This document shows, one piece after another, positions 9,078 through 18,460 of a stretch of DNA of 58,919 nt. Position 1 is the stretch's first letter. Each line of letters opens with the position of its first letter. The stretch lies in the NCBI GenBank assembly GCA_913009825.1, contig CAJVYQ010000031.1:1-58919 (forward strand), written 5' to 3'. This stretch comes from an uncultured Deferribacteres bacterium (GTDB lineage Bacteria > Zhuqueibacterota > JdFR-76 > DREG01). A program made the translations under genes and the position numbers. Below the pieces are notes generated by a model that was not told the DNA's origin, did no database searches, and was given only the letters and a program-made list of their open reading frames with translations.

Positions 9078-9646
9078 TAACTCAAGTTTCGCATTTATAA
9101 TAACTCAAGTATTATAACTTGTCAGGATCCGAAAAATACAGTTGTCCGGAATATCTTTTGTTCCATTTTTCGATGTTTATCATCTTGTGCTTAAAACAAG
9201 TATCCGTATGTTTCCGGGACAATCCCTGTTCATTGATTCATATCCTGTGAGCCTTGAAAGGGCGGAATACAAAATTCAAATGAACAGACCGTACCGGCAC
9301 CGGTAAATATTCCGCCCTTTCAGGGCTTGTTATTCTTTTTCCTCTTTCCCCCCCGGCCCCCCGGAACCCCGGAACATTGCCCCGGGCTATTGTATTTCAC
9401 CCCGTTGGGACGGCTGAAAATGTCTTTTAATTGCTATGAATTTCTCACTGATATCTGAAAGAGTATCACCGGCTTTTTCAGGTTGGGTAAAAAATCCTTT
9501 TAATTCGTACAATTTTGTAATACCTTCAATATACAGCATATAATCTCTGTTTTGGAATTATGTATTAACATATTATAACTTATTAAGTTGTGAGGTTGTA
9601 TGCTGCTTTTTTTTATGCTGGTTAACTAACTGCGAAACTTGAGTTA
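9078..9646. mobile_element. 569-bp inverted-repeat element, carries a repeat also found at 33.8-34.1 kb
   Basis: Bounded by TAACTCAAGTTTCGCA (9078-9093) and its complement (9631-9646). Bases 9078 to about 9345 are repeated, inverted and nearly identical, at about 33812-34094, including the hairpin-forming GAAAGGGCGGAAT / ATTCCGCCCTTTC pair and the GGACAATCCCTGTTCATTGA segment. The rest holds a C-rich tract, a CCCGTTGGGACGG motif and a short minus-strand reading frame (9387-9539). No transposase is encoded. No clear target duplication was seen. Confidence 0.6.
9387..9539 (-). CDS. possible 50-residue fragment inside the repeat island
   Basis: An open frame starting MLYIEGITKLYELKG and continuing through a charged, helical-looking sequence to a stop in the CCCGGGGC repeat. 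Amino acid composition is protein-like, but the C-terminal end is made of repeat sequence and no ribosome binding site is evident. It is most likely the tail of a decayed gene carried by the element. Function not recognised. Confidence 0.25.
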   Translation of the reverse strand: MLYIEGITKLYELKGFFTQPEKAGDTLSDISEKFIAIKRHFQPSQRGEIQ

Positions 9647-9652
9647 TTAACT

Positions 9653-9769
9653 CCTGAGTTGAGCGATTCTTTGGTTTTTGAGTTTGTTATTGTTAACAAA
9701 CGTGTTTTCATTTTTAATGTAAATCCGGTTGGCGATTCAGCGAATCGCCCTACAATCGCGCAATTCGGG
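9653..9769. mobile_element. MITE-like element, CCTGAATTGA family, copy 3
   Basis: Ends CCTGAGTTGAGCGATT and (complement) CCCGAATTGCGCGATT, flanked by a 5-bp direct duplication TAACT (9648-9652, 9770-9774). It carries the GGCGATTCAGCGAATCGCC palindrome and matches the 32389-32506 copy in inverted orientation almost throughout. It ends nine bases before the menH ATG, so the menH leader is partly element sequence. Confidence 0.8.
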
Positions 9770-9778
9770 TAACTCTCT

Positions 9779-10594
9779 ATGTCAATTGATCCTATGTTAC
9801 ACTACCGAACCAAAGGAAATCCCCATCATCCTTCCCTACTTTTTCTTCACGGATTTTTGGGCAGCGGCGCCGATTGGACCGACATCGCTGCGCGGTTTGA
9901 AAACCGCTATTTCTGCATCCAGCCGGATTTGCCCGGGCACGGTAAGTCCCTTTTGGCTTTGACTGACCGGAATTACGGTTTTGCCGGAGTATGCCGCCGG
10001 ATCAATGAAATTCTTGATGAATTGAATGTGGCAAAGACAGCGTTGGTTGGGTATTCAATGGGCGGGCGAATAGCCCTGGCTTGCGCGCTTGAGCATGCCG
10101 ACAGGTTTTCCGCCCTGATTCTTGCCGGCGCCAATCCCGGACTGAATGATGCGGAGGAACGCGCCCGGCGAAAGACGTGGGAGCGGGAAATTATTGCTGA
10201 AATTTTGCGGGATGATTTCGCCGCATTTATCGATGAATGGTACAACTTGCCGGTTTTTCAATCTCTGCTTACAAATCCGAAGCTGCTGTTTAAATTGAAA
10301 GAGATGAGGCGTAAAAATCATCCCCGTTCGATTGCGTACGCCATGGAAAAAGCGGGACTGGCGGAACAGCCGGATTTTTGGCTGCGTCTGTCCGAAATTA
10401 CCATGCCGGTTCTGTTTATTGCCGGAGAGATGGACCGGAAATACCGTTCTTTGGGAGTAGAAATGGCACGACAAATGCCGAATTGCCAAAATGTTATTGT
10501 TTCCGGCGCCGGGCATAATGTACTCCTGGAACAGAGCGAAAAATTTTGCCGGCAATTGGATAGATTTCTCATGCGTAACGGCAGTGCCGGTTGA
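9779..10594 (+). CDS. menH: SHCHC synthase, alpha/beta hydrolase
   Basis: MenH-type alpha/beta hydrolase fold enzyme that eliminates pyruvate from SEPHCHC to give SHCHC. The oxyanion segment HGFLGSGADW, nucleophile Ser93 in VGYSMGGR (the MenH form of GxSxG), Asp219 in AGEMDRKYR and His246 in GAGHNVLLEQ complete the triad. Length 271. No good ribosome binding site precedes the ATG, because a small element ends nine bases before it; M6 (9794) is an alternative start. It is separated from menD by a 1.4 kb repeat island and converges on the PorV-OmpA gene. Confidence 0.88.
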   Translation: MSIDPMLHYRTKGNPHHPSLLFLHGFLGSGADWTDIAARFENRYFCIQPDLPGHGKSLLALTDRNYGFAGVCRRINEILDELNVAKTALVGYSMGGRIALACALEHADRFSALILAGANPGLNDAEERARRKTWEREIIAEILRDDFAAFIDEWYNLPVFQSLLTNPKLLFKLKEMRRKNHPRSIAYAMEKAGLAEQPDFWLRLSEITMPVLFIAGEMDRKYRSLGVEMARQMPNCQNVIVSGAGHNVLLEQSEKFCRQLDRFLMRNGSAG

Positions 10595-10619
10595 TTAAAC
10601 CTGTTTCCGGATTAGACTC

Positions 10620-13172
10620 TTACTTACACGGCCGCAGACGGATCACAATTCTTCTGTTCTTTTGCCGGCCCTCTTTCGTCTCATTGCTTGCCACCGGTTT
10701 TCGCTCCCCGTATCCTTTTGTGCCGATGTGCAGTTTGTCTGCGGAAATACCGCTGTTCTGCACGATCCAATTTACGATAAAATCTTGTGCCGATTTTGCT
10801 CTTTTCAGGGATAATTTTAGATTGTACGCATCGGAACCTTTGCCGTCTGTGTGCCCCTGAATACAAACCTGAATATTCGGTGATTTCTCCAGATACCTGG
10901 CCCAAACCAGTAACGTGCTCTCTTCTTTATTTTGGATATTCGTTTTGTTAAAAGAGAAATGAATGACCGTATCCGGTGAACCGATGACAAATACGGCGGC
11001 GCTGTCCACATTGTTGAAAAGATTGGTGTCATTTACGGCAGATACCCGGCTAAGGTTGATCATCTCATAAGGATTTGTATCGACAAAATTTGGCGCCATG
11101 ACCCGGAAAGAATAGATCAGGGAATCCCCGCCCGCCAGTGAGTCCGCCTGCCAAATAAGTTGCTTGCCGGAAATTTTCGGTTGGATATTGAAATTGTGCG
11201 GATGGAGCGTGTCGGGCAGCATGTCTTTAACGGTGATTCCCTTTGCTGTCGTGGTGTCGATATTTTCAATTTTTAATTTGTAGATAAATTGGGCGCCATG
11301 TATAACCACGGGAATCAATTTTTCTTGCGTTGAATTATCTCCCATCTTGGTGAACTTCAACTCCACCCGGCGATTTTCAGCATATTCCTCTTCCGTTTTG
11401 GCGTTGGGAATTAGCGGCCGGGATTCGCCGTATCCCTTTGCGGTTAGGCGTTCCTTACTCACGCCTGATTCACGCACCAGAAATCTTTTTGCACTATTCA
11501 CTCTGCGTTGGGATAATGCCAGATTGTATGTGTCGCTTCCCCTGGAATCTGTGTGACCGCCCAGTTCGATGTGCTGATTCAGGAGTTCATCCGATTTCAA
11601 TGCAATACCCAACATGTTCAACTGCTCCCGCGCCGGATAGGTGAGTTCTGCAGAATTATACTCAAAATTGATGTCCATCCGTATCGGTTCTGTTTCCACC
11701 TTTTTGGTCATGACCAGATCGGCGAGAGTGTCCACCGGCACAGGTTCGGGCAGCTTCCTTTCGATCACTTTGAAATGGCGGATTTTGTGCTCGTCATTTA
11801 CGGCAAAACGGACGTGTAAATCTTCATCGTAAGCCCAGGCTGCCCAATAGTAATCACCAGCCGCCAGTGGTTTCAGATTCAGCCGGAATAATTGTTCTTC
11901 ATTATCTTTTTGCGTTTTGATCTGATGGGTGTTAAAAGCGATGGTTTCATCCGGTGTTTTGAAAAAGTCGATTTGTTGATCTTCGGTTTTTTGTATGAAA
12001 TCCGCTATTTTCAGACTGTCTTTCACCACAATGTAGCCGAATTTAGCATCGTCGAACAGATCCGGATCTTTGCTCACTTGCCAGGCCAGTTTAACCGTAT
12101 CTTCGGTTGTATATTTTTCATCCGGTTTGGTAGCAAAATAAAATTTTTCCGGACCGATGGGAATATGAGTGATGGTTACACGGTACGCATCGTTAAAGAA
12201 ATCATTGCTCTCCAACGCCACCATATCAAAACCAAGCGCGTTATTTCTTCCGGCAATAAAGTTATTGAAAGATGATTGCACATCATCGAGCCGAATACTA
12301 ATGCCCATGGAAAATTTGCTTAAATAGCTGTTGTTAAAATTGTAACCGCCGCGGAATGCCACCCTTCGTCGCCAGGAAAGTTCCGCGCCCAACCCCATGG
12401 TGCCGGTTTCATCTTTGATCCTGCGGTAATCCGCTGAAATCTGAAATTGCAGACCGGTGTGAGAACCGGCATAAAAGGCAACGCCGGAGCGGATGGTCCG
12501 CGGTAAGGGAGTGCTTTCCCGGATAAATTGAAGGGGCCTACCCATATTGGTAATGGAAATACCTGCAGAAAGAATGCCCTGTTGGAACAATCCTGATTTC
12601 CGCAGATGGAACCGGTTGGTGCGTATCAGCGTGCCGAAATCAAAAATAAAAGAGCTGGCGCTGTAATTGTAGAGATCACTTTTCAAATATTTAAAATTTG
12701 CACCCAGAGAAATATTGTTTGAAATAGCTGTGAGCGGACTGCCCAGACTTGCCGCAATAAGCAGATCGCCGGCGGAAGCCACCGGTGTTGCGCCCTGTGA
12801 GCTATCGAATTCGCGCGCCCCCTGATAATTGATGCCCAGGGCAATATGAGTTCTGTTGCTCCAGGGTGTTGGCACCGGTCTGGCATAGTTGAGGGAGATG
12901 TTGTAAATATCGGCGATCCATTTGGTGTAGGTCAGCGTCCATTGCCGCTCGCGAAAAAAACCGGTAGCCGCCGGATTGGCATAATAAGCGTAGGTTTCGT
13001 CAATCAGCGCCGTTGTGTTGTATGCCAGTCCCTGTAACCGCGCGCCGGGAAGAATTTTCAGAAAAGCGGCGCCGGAACGAATTTGTCCGTCTGCGCTGTG
13101 AGAATGGCTCATTAAAATGAATAGAATTACAATGAATAGGCGTAACTGTTTCAAAATGATTTCTCTTTTCAT
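10620..13172 (-). CDS. PorV-like barrel fused to two OmpA domains
   Basis: Outer-membrane protein of 850 residues with an unusual architecture. Residues 1-29 are a signal peptide; about 30-310 resemble the PorV/UPF0164 beta-barrel family (AYYANPAATGF near the N-terminus, alternating barrel strands); about 320-470 are a beta-rich spacer; about 498-608 form a first OmpA peptidoglycan-binding domain (INFEYNSAEL, GGHTDSRGSDTYNLALSQRR, KGYGESRP, ENRRVELKF); about 615-735 form a DUF11-like beta domain; about 736-847 form a second OmpA domain (GHTDGKGSDAYNLKLSLKRA, GYGERKP, KNRRIVIRL). It starts seven bases after the stop of the upstream secreted repeat protein, so the two form an operon. It probably anchors or exports its partner at the cell surface; that is inference. 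Confidence 0.85.
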   Translation of the reverse strand: MKREIILKQLRLFIVILFILMSHSHSADGQIRSGAAFLKILPGARLQGLAYNTTALIDETYAYYANPAATGFFRERQWTLTYTKWIADIYNISLNYARPVPTPWSNRTHIALGINYQGAREFDSSQGATPVASAGDLLIAASLGSPLTAISNNISLGANFKYLKSDLYNYSASSFIFDFGTLIRTNRFHLRKSGLFQQGILSAGISITNMGRPLQFIRESTPLPRTIRSGVAFYAGSHTGLQFQISADYRRIKDETGTMGLGAELSWRRRVAFRGGYNFNNSYLSKFSMGISIRLDDVQSSFNNFIAGRNNALGFDMVALESNDFFNDAYRVTITHIPIGPEKFYFATKPDEKYTTEDTVKLAWQVSKDPDLFDDAKFGYIVVKDSLKIADFIQKTEDQQIDFFKTPDETIAFNTHQIKTQKDNEEQLFRLNLKPLAAGDYYWAAWAYDEDLHVRFAVNDEHKIRHFKVIERKLPEPVPVDTLADLVMTKKVETEPIRMDINFEYNSAELTYPAREQLNMLGIALKSDELLNQHIELGGHTDSRGSDTYNLALSQRRVNSAKRFLVRESGVSKERLTAKGYGESRPLIPNAKTEEEYAENRRVELKFTKMGDNSTQEKLIPVVIHGAQFIYKLKIENIDTTTAKGITVKDMLPDTLHPHNFNIQPKISGKQLIWQADSLAGGDSLIYSFRVMAPNFVDTNPYEMINLSRVSAVNDTNLFNNVDSAAVFVIGSPDTVIHFSFNKTNIQNKEESTLLVWARYLEKSPNIQVCIQGHTDGKGSDAYNLKLSLKRAKSAQDFIVNWIVQNSGISADKLHIGTKGYGERKPVASNETKEGRQKNRRIVIRLRPCK

Positions 13173-13179
13173 AAGTGGT

Positions 13180-16100
13180 TTATCTCGCTATTATGACTTT
13201 TTTCCAACAATAAAAATTTCCCGACCGGATGGTGACAATATACAAACCGCTGCCAACCGGCTGACCGCTCGTTGTCAGGCCATTCCAGGGATATTTGTTC
13301 CAGCCGGCGTTGAACGGGCCTTCGGTTATTTTGGTAACATGGTAGCCGGTGACATCGTACAAATCCAGTCTGGCGCTGCGATTTGAACTGAGTTTGAAAA
13401 GAATGCCCAGCGCGGCGGCGGAACCCGGTTCGAACACATTACGGTCAAGCAGACAATCGTTGCTGCTCTTTATGGAAACGGAGGTTTGCGCCACCTTGGT
13501 GTTATTGCATTTGTCAACTGTCCGAAGTTCGAAAATGACATTTTCATGTTCTGCGGAGGTGATCAGATTGGTATTGGTAAACAAAGGTTCAACTGTTAGC
13601 CATTGATTAGCCGTTAACGGAGAAGCGGTAATAAAATCATCCGCGAAACTGGAATCGATGGTTCCATTCACATATCTCACCCACAAATTCCAGGACACAA
13701 CGCGGTTGGGCAGAGATACCCGAACGGTTAACGAATCGCCCACTTCAATGAGGGACTGATCCGTTTCGATTTGTGGCGTTCCGGGTTGAAAGAAGAAACA
13801 GGAATCCACGATAGCGTAAACCGGAACATTTGCGGCATTGTTACTTTTGTCAGCATCGCATCGGGTGTCCACACCGCTTTGGCTGAGCAGTTGAAACGGG
13901 TTGGCAGGGAGGGATTGGGGAACGTCCGCATTGAAAGTAATATCTATCTGTTGGGAAGCGGTCAACTCAGGGAAATTCCAGAAGAGCGTATCGCTGGAAG
14001 TATTGTCCGGCTGAAGATTGAAATTTGAAAGTTGAATCTCGCTTGGCGCTTTAGCCCACAGACGAGCATCTTGTGCGCTGCGATTACCCAGATTATTGAG
14101 GCTCAAATGATAAGAATACCGGTTTCCGGAAAGAACCGCCTGCTCCATGTTGCCATTGATTTCAATAGTCGTATCGGTTTGGGCTGTGTAGGTGAGGGCG
14201 ATGTCATACCCGCCTTCTATTTTTACTAGAAAAATTTGAGTGACATGAACACCCTGCGGTGTAGCCATTAAACCGGTACTGTCCGACGGGCCTATCCAAA
14301 AATCGGAATATTGTTCGGCTATGATGGCGTAGTGGTTCAAAACAAGCCGGTTGACGCCCGCTTGCAAATAGAATGTCCCGGCATCCTGTAATCCGGTTGG
14401 GTTGCTTCCTGAAATATCCGGCACAACTTTCCATGAGCCAAGATTAGGATCACAAAGCGGCGCGATTTTCCCATCCGGATAGATGACAGACATAAAATAA
14501 CTTTCGTTAGGTTGGTTTGCATCATTCCAGGTATTAACCAGGATTTGATAGTAACCGGGTTCATCTGCCCGCACTTGCACCGCGCATCTGCTGCGCCGTT
14601 CAATTACATCCGCAATTACCACCGTCTGATTCGGATCCCTTGATATTCGTGTTGTGTCCGGTCCCGCATTAATTGTGTCACATACTGTTGTTGCAAAGTA
14701 ACCGGTATCAACCACGTAAACCGTATCATCGGCGCTATCGTTACTGGCATTGGTATCATAGATATAATCCAAACCGCTTATGACCGGTAAACGATATGGA
14801 ACGTTGTACAAATTATGGGAAACATCCGCCTGAAATGTAATATCAACTTGCTGCCCCAGCGGAAGATTGTCAAAAACCCAGAATAAGGTATCGCCGGAAG
14901 TACGGCTTGGCGGGATGTTAAAGTTGTGCAGTTGAACCGTATCCGGAGAAATGACCCATAAAATGACATCCTGCGCCGGGTTTGGTCCTTGATTTCTAAC
15001 ATGTAATGCATAATTAAACCGGCCGCCAACCGGAACAACCTGTTCTTTATTTCCGCCTATTTCCATGGTGGAATCCGTCCGGATGGTTTGAGTCAGAGAG
15101 ATATCCGTGCCCCAAATTGTGAAGGGATCGATGACATATACCGTATCTTGCGCGGCATTGTTGCCGGTATCCGTGTCATAAGGATAATTAACCCGGCTGA
15201 TTAATGGCAGCGGGAATGGCGTATAGGGCACAGTGTCCGTTACTCCTGCCTGAAATGTAATATCTATCAGTTGACCCGGTGTCAAACTGTCGAAGCGCCA
15301 AAACAGCGTGTCGCCGGAACTGTTATCAGGCGGAATATTGAAATTGACCAGCTTGACGGAATCCGGTTGCACTAACCACAGCATCACTTCACTGGATGTC
15401 TTTGGCCCCTTATTTTCTACTTGAATTTCAACGGTGAAATATTTTCCGGCCGGAACCACGGGCGCCAAATTCCCGTTTATTTGCAGGCTGGTGTCCGTTT
15501 GGACATTTTGGGTTAGATTTATATCAGTACCAAAATAATCCGGAAGATTTATCGCATAAACAGTAGTTTCGGCAGTATTATTGTTTGTATTGTTTTCACA
15601 GCCGCTTTCAATTGCACATTCGCTGAAGAGAAGAAATGGGGTTACCGGCAAAACAGATGCAACTTCTGCATCATAAGTGATGCTGATTTTTTGTCCCGGA
15701 TTAACTTCATAGAAATTCCAATAAAGGGTATCCGAATCAGCTCCGTCCGGTGGAATGTTATAATTCGATAATCGAGTGGAATCCGGAGGAATCATCCATA
15801 ATTTTATATCATTTTTAGTCTGAGTGCCAAGGCCTTCCACATCAATTTGATATGAATAAGTTTTACCAGCCGGGACCACTTGTTCCACATTCCCATTAAT
15901 TGGCAAACTGGCATCTGTTTTTGCAGAGTAGGTTACTGCAAGATCGTATCCATCCGCAGCAACCTTTTCCATAACAATTTGAGAAACATGTACACTATTA
16001 GGTGAACCGTTGATGATACTGGCGCTATCAGATGGGCCGATCCAGAGGTCCGGATAATCTTTTACAATGATCGCATAGTGGTTCAAAGTAATTTGATTCA

Positions 16101-16518
16101 CTCCACTCTTAAAATAGAAAGTGCCGGCATAGCGTAATCCCGTTGTATCGCTAACCAGTGTGTCCGGCACAACTTTCCAGGAACCGAGATTGGGATCACA
16201 TGGAAATGCCCAGGTTCCGTCAGGGTATTGTACCGCCAAATAGTAACTTTCATTGGGTTGATCTAAATCATTTTTCGTGTCCACGAAAATTTTAAAGTAT
16301 CCTGCCTCGTTCATATCCGTGTATACGGCACACTTTGATCTTCGTGCAGGACTGTCTGCCAGTACAGCTAAAATCTGTGGATCCCTTGGAATTTCGGTTC
16401 TGTTCGTAATAACGGCTACTGTATCACATTCCTGAGCCAATAAGGATTGATTGTGTGAGATCAAAACCAAAATAGAAGCAATCAAAATTGCAAGGCTAAA
16501 ATTTATTTTATTTCTCAT
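13180..16518 (-). CDS. secreted DUF11-like repeat protein with C-terminal sorting-type domain
   Basis: Large exported protein, 1112 residues, with a Sec signal peptide ending about LLAQ. A ~160-residue module (CDPNLGSWKVVPD, NHYAI..DYPDLWIGPSDS) occurs twice, at about 30-190 and 612-770. DUF11/CARDB-like beta domains follow, four copies at about 191-323, 328-465, 468-605 and 770-903, each with a NGN..VVPAG entry and a FNIPPD..SGDTLFW core. The last ~85 residues (LDLYDVTGYHV, PWNGLTTSGQPVGSGLYIVTI) are FlgD-like, of the kind used as type IX-type C-terminal signals. Likely a surface or matrix protein in an operon with the PorV-OmpA gene. The pair sits inside the men cluster without metabolic relation to it. 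Confidence 0.82.
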   Translation of the reverse strand: MRNKINFSLAILIASILVLISHNQSLLAQECDTVAVITNRTEIPRDPQILAVLADSPARRSKCAVYTDMNEAGYFKIFVDTKNDLDQPNESYYLAVQYPDGTWAFPCDPNLGSWKVVPDTLVSDTTGLRYAGTFYFKSGVNQITLNHYAIIVKDYPDLWIGPSDSASIINGSPNSVHVSQIVMEKVAADGYDLAVTYSAKTDASLPINGNVEQVVPAGKTYSYQIDVEGLGTQTKNDIKLWMIPPDSTRLSNYNIPPDGADSDTLYWNFYEVNPGQKISITYDAEVASVLPVTPFLLFSECAIESGCENNTNNNTAETTVYAINLPDYFGTDINLTQNVQTDTSLQINGNLAPVVPAGKYFTVEIQVENKGPKTSSEVMLWLVQPDSVKLVNFNIPPDNSSGDTLFWRFDSLTPGQLIDITFQAGVTDTVPYTPFPLPLISRVNYPYDTDTGNNAAQDTVYVIDPFTIWGTDISLTQTIRTDSTMEIGGNKEQVVPVGGRFNYALHVRNQGPNPAQDVILWVISPDTVQLHNFNIPPSRTSGDTLFWVFDNLPLGQQVDITFQADVSHNLYNVPYRLPVISGLDYIYDTNASNDSADDTVYVVDTGYFATTVCDTINAGPDTTRISRDPNQTVVIADVIERRSRCAVQVRADEPGYYQILVNTWNDANQPNESYFMSVIYPDGKIAPLCDPNLGSWKVVPDISGSNPTGLQDAGTFYLQAGVNRLVLNHYAIIAEQYSDFWIGPSDSTGLMATPQGVHVTQIFLVKIEGGYDIALTYTAQTDTTIEINGNMEQAVLSGNRYSYHLSLNNLGNRSAQDARLWAKAPSEIQLSNFNLQPDNTSSDTLFWNFPELTASQQIDITFNADVPQSLPANPFQLLSQSGVDTRCDADKSNNAANVPVYAIVDSCFFFQPGTPQIETDQSLIEVGDSLTVRVSLPNRVVSWNLWVRYVNGTIDSSFADDFITASPLTANQWLTVEPLFTNTNLITSAEHENVIFELRTVDKCNNTKVAQTSVSIKSSNDCLLDRNVFEPGSAAALGILFKLSSNRSARLDLYDVTGYHVTKITEGPFNAGWNKYPWNGLTTSGQPVGSGLYIVTIRSGNFYCWKKVIIAR

Positions 16519-17269
16519 ATTTAAATTTCTACCCTTTAAATTGTAAAATGAGAGGATTAATTAAAAATTAGTTTCGTTCTGTGCAATCTTCATACCATGA
16601 TTTTATGCTATGTAATTGAAAGATAACATCTTACCAAAATAATAAAGGTTTTTGTTGATTTTGTCAGGTATTCTTTACTTTTTGCTGGAAAATAATAAGG
16701 GTTATATAAAACGGGTCTCCTGTAGAATTTGTGGATAAAAACGACGCATTGAACAAAAAGGTTTTTTAAGGCATAATAATGGTAATAACAGATTTAAGCT
16801 GAATGCGATGAGAACAACCTTCTTTTTCTCGTTTGGGAGCGATATTCATAGCAAAACAAAACTGACCGTGAGAAAAATATACTGCTCCGGAGTAGTCAAA
16901 ACCATCTTATTTGCTTTAAATCAACACTATGCGAATTTGCAAGGTTTGAAAGTTACCCACAAATTCTTACGAAGAGGCTATAAAACAATATATTATATGA
17001 ATTATTATTTTTAAAATGAGTTAATCCATAAGTTAAAAATGATTAATCTGAAAAAGACGGGAGAATTTAAAATTTATTATTTAATAAAATGAGTGTACAA
17101 ATTAGGGTACATCTATTTACCGGGATTGTCTCATTTCAAATCAGGTGGTAAAATAAGAAGCAGTTAATTTAACTTGAAAATTATTCGGTTTTCGTGTAAA
17201 CTACTATACTGATTTCTCCGTTTAGTGTAAGGGAATCTTTTGATGATACAGAAAAAATGAGGAGCGGCG
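16519..17269. other. AT-rich divergent intergenic region
   Basis: About 750 bases between the divergent envelope operon and menB; it should hold both promoters. It is markedly A+T rich. I see no convincing gene, repeat or operator in it. A short plus-strand frame at 16808-17014 lacks a ribosome binding site and protein-like composition. Confidence 0.5.
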
Positions 17270-18085
17270 ATGATCAATTGGCAAAAGGCAGGTAAGTTTA
17301 CCGATATCAAATATGAAAAGGCGGAAGGGATCGCAAAAATTATCATCAACCGGCCGGAAGTTCGCAACGCTTTTCGACCGTTAACGGTGCGGGAGATGTC
17401 GCAGGCTTTTGCGGATGCCCGGGAAGACGGCAGTATCGGTGTGGTAATCCTGACGGGTGAGGGAAGGGAAGCTTTCTGTTCCGGAGGCGACCAAAAGATC
17501 CGCGGCAATGCCGGTTATGTGGATGGAGAAGGCGTGCCCCGTTTGAATGTGTTGGACCTGCAGCGCCAGATTCGCACGCTGCCCAAACCGGTAATTGCCA
17601 TGGTGGCCGGTTACGCGGTGGGCGGCGGCCATGTGCTGCATTTAATGTGCGATTTAACCATAGCGGCCGACAATGCAAAGTTTGGCCAGACCGGCCCGAA
17701 AGTCGGTTCATTTGACGGCGGATACGGCGCCGGCTATCTGGCGCGGATCGTCGGGCAGAAAAAAGCGCGGGAGATCTGGTTCCTCTGCCGCATGTATGAT
17801 GCACAACAGGCGCTTGATATGGGGCTGGTGAACCGGGTTGTTCCTTATGAGAAATTGGCAGAAGAAACCGTGCAATGGTGCCGTGAAATCCTCGCCAACA
17901 GCCCCATGGCCATCCGCGTATTAAAAGCCGCGCTCAATGCCGATTGTGACGGACAGGCCGGATTGCAGGAATTGGCCGGCAATGCCACGTTGTTGTTCTA
18001 CATGTCGGAAGAAGCTCAGGAGGGCAGGGATGCGTTTAAAGAAAAAAGGAAACCGGATTTCAGTAAATTCCCCCGTTTTCCCTGA
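17270..18085 (+). CDS. menB: 1,4-dihydroxy-2-naphthoyl-CoA synthase
   Basis: Crotonase-fold enzyme that cyclises o-succinylbenzoyl-CoA to DHNA-CoA. The 271-residue protein carries the MenB-specific [11 protein letters not shown], the oxyanion/active-site run [28 protein letters not shown] (split here only by description), the VGSFDGGYG loop with the conserved Asp and aromatic residues, and the usual [22 protein letters not shown] precedes the ATG. It is the first of the second men group, 17.3-21.1 kb, with menA and menE. Confidence 0.95.
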   Translation: MINWQKAGKFTDIKYEKAEGIAKIIINRPEVRNAFRPLTVREMSQAFADAREDGSIGVVILTGEGREAFCSGGDQKIRGNAGYVDGEGVPRLNVLDLQRQIRTLPKPVIAMVAGYAVGGGHVLHLMCDLTIAADNAKFGQTGPKVGSFDGGYGAGYLARIVGQKKAREIWFLCRMYDAQQALDMGLVNRVVPYEKLAEETVQWCREILANSPMAIRVLKAALNADCDGQAGLQELAGNATLLFYMSEEAQEGRDAFKEKRKPDFSKFPRFP

Positions 18086-18103
18086 TGAACGATTCTGTTA
18101 AGT

Positions 18104-18215
18104 AAACAAACTTCCAAAGTTTCTCTATAATTGTTTATCAAATATCAGTATGTGGTATGTTCTGAAAATGATACTTATTTTTACAGAATGGATTAAAAAC
18201 TTTGGAAGTTTGTTT
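18104..18215. repeat. inverted-repeat element with 19-bp perfect arms
   Basis: AAACAAACTTCCAAAGTTT (18104-18122) and its exact complement (18197-18215) enclose ~75 A+T-rich bases. It begins 18 bases after the menB stop. Probably a small non-autonomous element; no target duplication seen. Confidence 0.65.
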
Positions 18216-18223
18216 CCAGTACT

Positions 18224-18333
18224 GTAGTTTGGCAAAAATGTCATTCTGAGTGTAGCGAAGAATCTATTTCCCCACACCGGAGATTCTTCGACAAGCTCAG
18301 AATGACGCCCCCCTCTAAAATTTGCCAAACTAC
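18224..18333. repeat. inverted-repeat element with GTCATTCTGAG core
   Basis: Outer 13-bp arms GTAGTTTGGCAAA (18224-18236 and complement 18321-18333) enclose a hairpin GTCATTCTGAG...GAAGAATC / GATTCTTCGACAAGCTCAGAATGAC-type sequence. This core is a widespread environmental-genome REP-like sequence. It follows the preceding element directly. Confidence 0.65.
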
Positions 18334-18460
18334 TATTACAGTAAATCACCAAACTAATAAATTCAATTCGGAAATATTTTTACCGGTAATGAAAATGAGT
18401 ATGGCGATGCGTCCCGTCGCGCTAAGAACATAAATTTTTACGGCAAAATGGCAGAGAAAC

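Noticed and set aside
16808-17014. Small 68-codon gene in the menB upstream region
   Set aside because: No ribosome binding site, unlikely composition, and in an A+T-rich spacer where chance frames are common.
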